Source: Moringa oleifera
Lineage: Eukaryota > Streptophyta > Magnoliopsida > Brassicales > Moringaceae
Reading direction: 5' to 3'
Assembly (NCBI GenBank): GCA_021397835.1
Contig: JAJFZO010000609.1
Span: 498,501 to 562,500 of the forward strand
DNA length: 64,000 nucleotides
Of the stretch, positions 60,531 through 64,000 are shown one piece after another. The first letter of the stretch is position 1. The number at the start of each line of letters is the position of its first letter. The notes below the pieces were generated by a model. That model had not been told where the DNA came from, made no database searches, and saw only the letters and a program-made list of their open reading frames with translations. Both the position numbers and the translations under genes were made by a program.

Positions 60531-60897
60531 TCTTTTTGATTTCTTTTAGTTCATTAGGGAATTTCTTTTTCTCTTCTGTTCATTGGGAAATTTTTCTTTT
60601 GCTAGCATTTGTTAGGGAAAATATCTTTTAGGAAAACAAGCCTCTACTTGTTTACTTAGGTTTCACCTGCAATTATGCAGACATGATGCAAATTATTTTC
60701 ATTTTTGCTAGTTTAGGCTGCACATTCCAATCATACTTTTCTCTTTTATGCATTCTCTCTCTCTTTTTTTTTTTTAAATTTTTTTGAATTATCATTTTTG
60801 AATGCAAGTTTATTCTTGGCAATGTGAACAATTCAAATTTTTTAGAGTTACTCTCATCTTTCATTTTCTTTTGTGATAGTCTTATTTCTTTAAGTGT

Positions 60898-60898
<1 letters not shown>

Positions 60899-60929
<31 letters not shown>
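60899..60929. repeat. (TA)n microsatellite
   Basis: Alternating A/T run of about 30 bases. Confidence 0.95.
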
Positions 60930-60932
<3 letters not shown>

Positions 60933-61624
60933 ATTTTACCATCCTTTCAATGGCATTTTCGTCTTTCTTGTCAAAGTTTTGATTTAAACAATGACAATAA
61001 GATTATCATTTAATGCTAAAATGCAAGTCATGTAATTCTGTTTATGTAAATGAGAATTAGTTCAATTTTGAAGTGAAGAATGCCCCAGCCTTTATTGTAT
61101 ATATAATTTATGGGTACAAAGGTAAGAGTACTTACACAAAATCCTATTTTAAAAGGCAAAAGTACATCATGCACTGAGGAGCTTTCATCATGTCCAATTT
61201 TTCTCTCAACGATGAATACCTCTATTTCCTCATCTTTATCTTTCATGATTAAAAGAAATGATGCAGATACTAGCTTATTTCCCTCATTTGAACTTTATAT
61301 TTTCGAACTACTCTATTATCTCTATTGGGATCGCCATTTTCTTTCTTATTCAAGTCAATTACTTTTTGTGATCAGACCGCCTTTTTGGTTTCAATAATAA
61401 TCAAAGTTTTTTTTTTTTAGCCACCTTTCAGGATTTCATTTTTTTCTCCTATGCATGGTATCATTTCACTAAATTTGAATTGATAAGGTTTGGAATAGTA
61501 AGGCCATCAATGTTAGTTTCCTTTTTCGAGGGTTACTTAACTTGCAACATTAAATTTCTAGATATACGAGGTTCCCCATTGTATTTAACAAGATGTTATT
61601 ATACGAGTCTTTAGTATTCAGTTG

Positions 61625-62390
61625 CTGAGATCTGAAGGCTTAATTGTTCTCGAGGGATTTCTTATTAACTCATCGATGCTGACGGTGGATGTTTGATTTG
61701 TGATCACTATATATTTTTGTTTGATCAATTTATCTCTATATATCTATATGTCTCTCTATCTTTCCATTCATTCATGCTTCCATTTTACCAAGATTGAGAG
61801 GTCTACTTATAGGGAGAAAATATAAAATCTATTAGAGGTTTGAAACTTTGCTACGGAGAAAGAGGAGTTGTAACTTGATCAATCCAATCTCGAAGTTTAG
61901 AAATTTGTCACTGGAATGACCCCACACTCTCTAAAATAAGCTTGTGATTAACCCAATCTTGAAATTCAGAATTCTATCATCAAGGAAAAAGATCATAGTG
62001 TGTCTTCACTATGCGATCGTCGAGATTTGGAAGCTTGATTTTTCTTAAGGAGTTCTTGTTCACTAATAGATGTTTGATTTGTGATTATTGTACTTTTTTT
62101 TTTTGATTGATTTCTCTCTATTTATCTATATATCTCTTTATCTCTCCATTCATTTATGCCTCCATTCTATCAAGATTGAGAGGTCTATTTGTAAGAGAAA
62201 AAATGGGATAAAGTTCATCAAAGGATTGAACCTCAGCTACGGAAAAAGAGGAGCTTTAACACAATCAATTCAATCTCAAAGTTTACAAATCTATAACTCG
62301 ATAACGCATGCTCTCTGCGGATAAGCTTCGAGATTAGCCCAATCTTAAAATTCGAAATTCTATCATGAGAGGAAATAGATCACAATGCTA
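61625..62390. repeat. Tandem duplication, unit about 382 bases
   Basis: GATGTTTGATTTGTGAT at 61688 recurs at 62069, AGATTGAGAGGTCTA at 61791 recurs at 62173, and ATTCTATCAT at about 61971 recurs at about 62357 (offsets 381, 382, 386). The two units remain alignable along their whole length despite many substitutions. Confidence 0.85.
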
Positions 62391-62539
62391 AATATTCCCT
62401 CTATGATTTCTATCAAAAGTCTTTCATCGGCATTCTCGAGCCTTCACGATTCTTCCTAACCAATCTACTATGCTTCTGAATCACAATCATAGTTAGGCTA
62501 AATCACGTCAGGGTTATCCATGTCGGGGTAGTCCACCGT

Positions 62540-62890
62540 AGCTAAAATGTGCTCATTGAGCTAAACCTGACCTTGTGTCAAGGTAGAATGTGGTTAAATT
62601 ATTCTCGACCTTACATCAGGGTGATCCACGTCAAGATTAAGCCGAATACCTTAATGTGGTATTGAGATTAGGCATATCATGAGTTTCCTTACGAAGCCAT
62701 CAATCATATCAAGGTGAAATGTGCTCATTAAGTATACCTGATCTCATATTGACGTAGAGTACATTTGAACTTCTCTCGACCTTGCATCAAGATACAATAT
62801 GCATGACATATCTTGACATCACAATCTCGATATTGAATCTAACAGATAAGTTAGATCTCAAACTTCGTAATCTCAATTGAAAGCATAAAC
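62540..62890. repeat. Imperfect direct repeat, offset about 172 bases
   Basis: AAATGTGCTCATTGAG near 62545 recurs as AAATGTGCTCATTAAG near 62717, each followed by ACCTGA and, further on, CTCGACCTT(A/G)CATCA. Copies are diverged. Confidence 0.5.
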
Positions 62891-63059
62891 CTTACCTCAA
62901 AGATTAACCTCGAGGTTTGACTTGTCACTTAACCATTTTTAGATTCCTTCTAGAGCTAAAGTTATATGTCTACAATTAGTAAGGAAACAGACCTTGTAGA
63001 CTTCTAAGCACTCATTGAGCACTCTGAACAATCTCTCAACGCTATCGGCATTGAGGAAA

Positions 63060-63692
63060 TTTTTTAGATTAATTAACACCCGTTTTACCGACGATTAATC
63101 TCACATACAAGTGCGTCGTCTCCCCTTGCAACTGGAGGTTTCTTGTCCCTAGGGAGGAGAGAGCTTCCACCTAATCAAAGAAGATCTAAACGCTCCTAAC
63201 CCGTAAAAAACTTTCGCTTCCAACTCTTAATAGATGTGTGGCCGATAAAAAGGGTATGACCTGCTTGAGAACAGAAATAATACCACCCTACACCTTAGAC
63301 ATATTTCTAAATGACACAGGAGTTAAAGGAGAAAAAAAAGAAAAGACAGAAAACTAGGAACAACCCTCAAAAAGAAGAAGTAACATAAAACCCAAAATAA
63401 CTTGCTAGGCATTAGGCACTAACTGGGTAAGAGAAACCCCACACGAACAGCATACATGCCAAACAAAAGGGTGGATCGGAAACTTAAGCCTTACACTCAA
63501 ATAATCTTTGTATAGACAGAGTTCCCATCACCTATCCTGAGACCTAGCAGCCTAGGTCTATACTAACTCAGAAAACTTGAAATACTTCCCACAAAAATCT
63601 ACTTTAGTGTCATTAATGACCAATGAAATATCCTTCGCCCAAAAGATATTAGGGTCGATGAATGCGTGGAGCTAGAAGCATCGACCATGGAA
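63060..63692 (-). pseudogene. Transposase_28-like ('putative gypsy type transposon') ORF
   Basis: Minus-strand remnant of the extra ORF found antisense in some plant gypsy elements. A likely start at the ATG near 63692 gives MVDASSSTHSSTLI, matching the serine-rich start of this family. Conserved pieces follow in order in shifting frames: VRLKFPIHPFVWHVCC (about 63495-63450), VSLTQLVPNA then VILGF (about 63440-63395), and WYYFCSQAGHTLFIG with IKSWKRKFF (about 63290-63205). The family shows GLRFPLHPF, APSQL-PNAW, WYYFSAR and KGWK-KFFFV in these places. Stops and shifts break it. A TATA-like TATTTAAAG lies on the minus strand near 63816-63808, about 125 bases upstream. The associated element's gag-pol was not seen and may lie outside the window. 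Confidence 0.6.
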
Positions 63693-64000
63693 GAAAATAA
63701 GAAGAAGACGAAAAAAACTAGCAGCAGAATGCACCTGGGAAGCGTAGATCTGAAAAGGCGAAGGAGGAAGCAACAGAGAGAATACCACATTAGGAGAACG
63801 CCAAAGCTTTAAATAATTGAAAGCCCACCATTGTATGCAGACCCGCCACACGTGGACGATCTGAAAACCCCCGTTTAAAATTCAAAATGATGGCAATAAG
63901 CTAGACGTCATCAATAGAGGACTTGCACCCTCTCTAACCTTCCACCGCACTCCCCAACTCTTAGACTTGACGGACCCCACAGAGCACAAGGTTTTTTTAT
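63693..64000 (-). other. Leader/promoter-like sequence of the Transposase_28-like ORF
   Basis: On the minus strand this holds TATTTAAAG (63816-63808) and a CT-rich leader (TCTCTCTGTTGCTTCCTCC) before the ATG near 63692. It includes the window end and may be LTR or untranslated element DNA. Confidence 0.35.

Noticed and set aside
1..64000. CRISPR arrays, rRNA genes, tRNA genes, known microRNA precursors, bacterial-type systems
   Set aside because: None seen on either strand; the window is plant nuclear DNA and the repeats present are microsatellites or element-derived.

Overview
The window is plant nuclear DNA, most likely from a eudicot. It is A+T-rich and mostly intergenic, with GT-AG introns and many plant-type transposable elements. 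Only one host gene is convincing. It is a minus-strand, three-exon gene at 18064-22044 encoding a Clp-ATPase-like protein of about 1015 residues. It belongs to the SMAX1-LIKE family and its sequence fits the SMXL4/SMXL5 (phloem) branch. The species cannot be told from the window.

Layout. 1-3.6 kb: no gene seen. 3.6-6.0 kb: decayed hAT-type transposase. 8.7-10.9 kb: 5'-truncated, heavily broken Ty3/gypsy pol of the Tat type, followed on the opposite strand (11.3-12.35 kb) by a coiled-coil ORF that looks like the antisense extra ORF of that lineage. 14.5-18 kb: empty intergenic DNA. 18.06-22.35 kb: the SMXL gene and its probable core promoter. 22.4-26.9 kb: intergenic DNA with a possible divergent promoter. 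26.97-32.94 kb: a hAT-like MITE split by a complete but dead chromovirus-like gypsy element (342-bp LTRs, target duplication GTTTT). 35.7-36.3 kb: A+T-rich tandem repeat. 36.39-37.56 kb: PIF/Harbinger element with TTA duplication. 38.16-42.5 kb: CACTA (En/Spm) Tnp2 pseudogene interrupted by another CACTA-like insert. 42.6-54.95 kb: 3' part of a Ty1/copia element whose RNase H is cut by a 9.5-kb Athila-type gypsy element (about 1.2-kb LTRs, duplication GTGTA). 55-58.8 kb: A+T-rich intergenic DNA with microsatellites. 58.85-64 kb: repeat-rich, unclassified DNA ending in a minus-strand Transposase_28-like ORF.

The order of some insertions can be read directly: MITE before chromovirus, copia before Athila, and CACTA Tnp2 before its insert. 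LTR divergence counted by eye is about 6% for the chromovirus and about 2.5% for Athila, so Athila is the younger. Almost all premature stops checked in the retroelements are explained by C-to-T or G-to-A change, which fits deamination of methylated cytosines.

I found no convincing undescribed biological system. The most interesting points are the SMXL protein without its degron, the spliced-looking antisense ORFs of the Tat-type elements, the nested insertions with exact duplications, and several unexplained repeat arrays at 35.7, 41.2, 59.8 and 61.6 kb.
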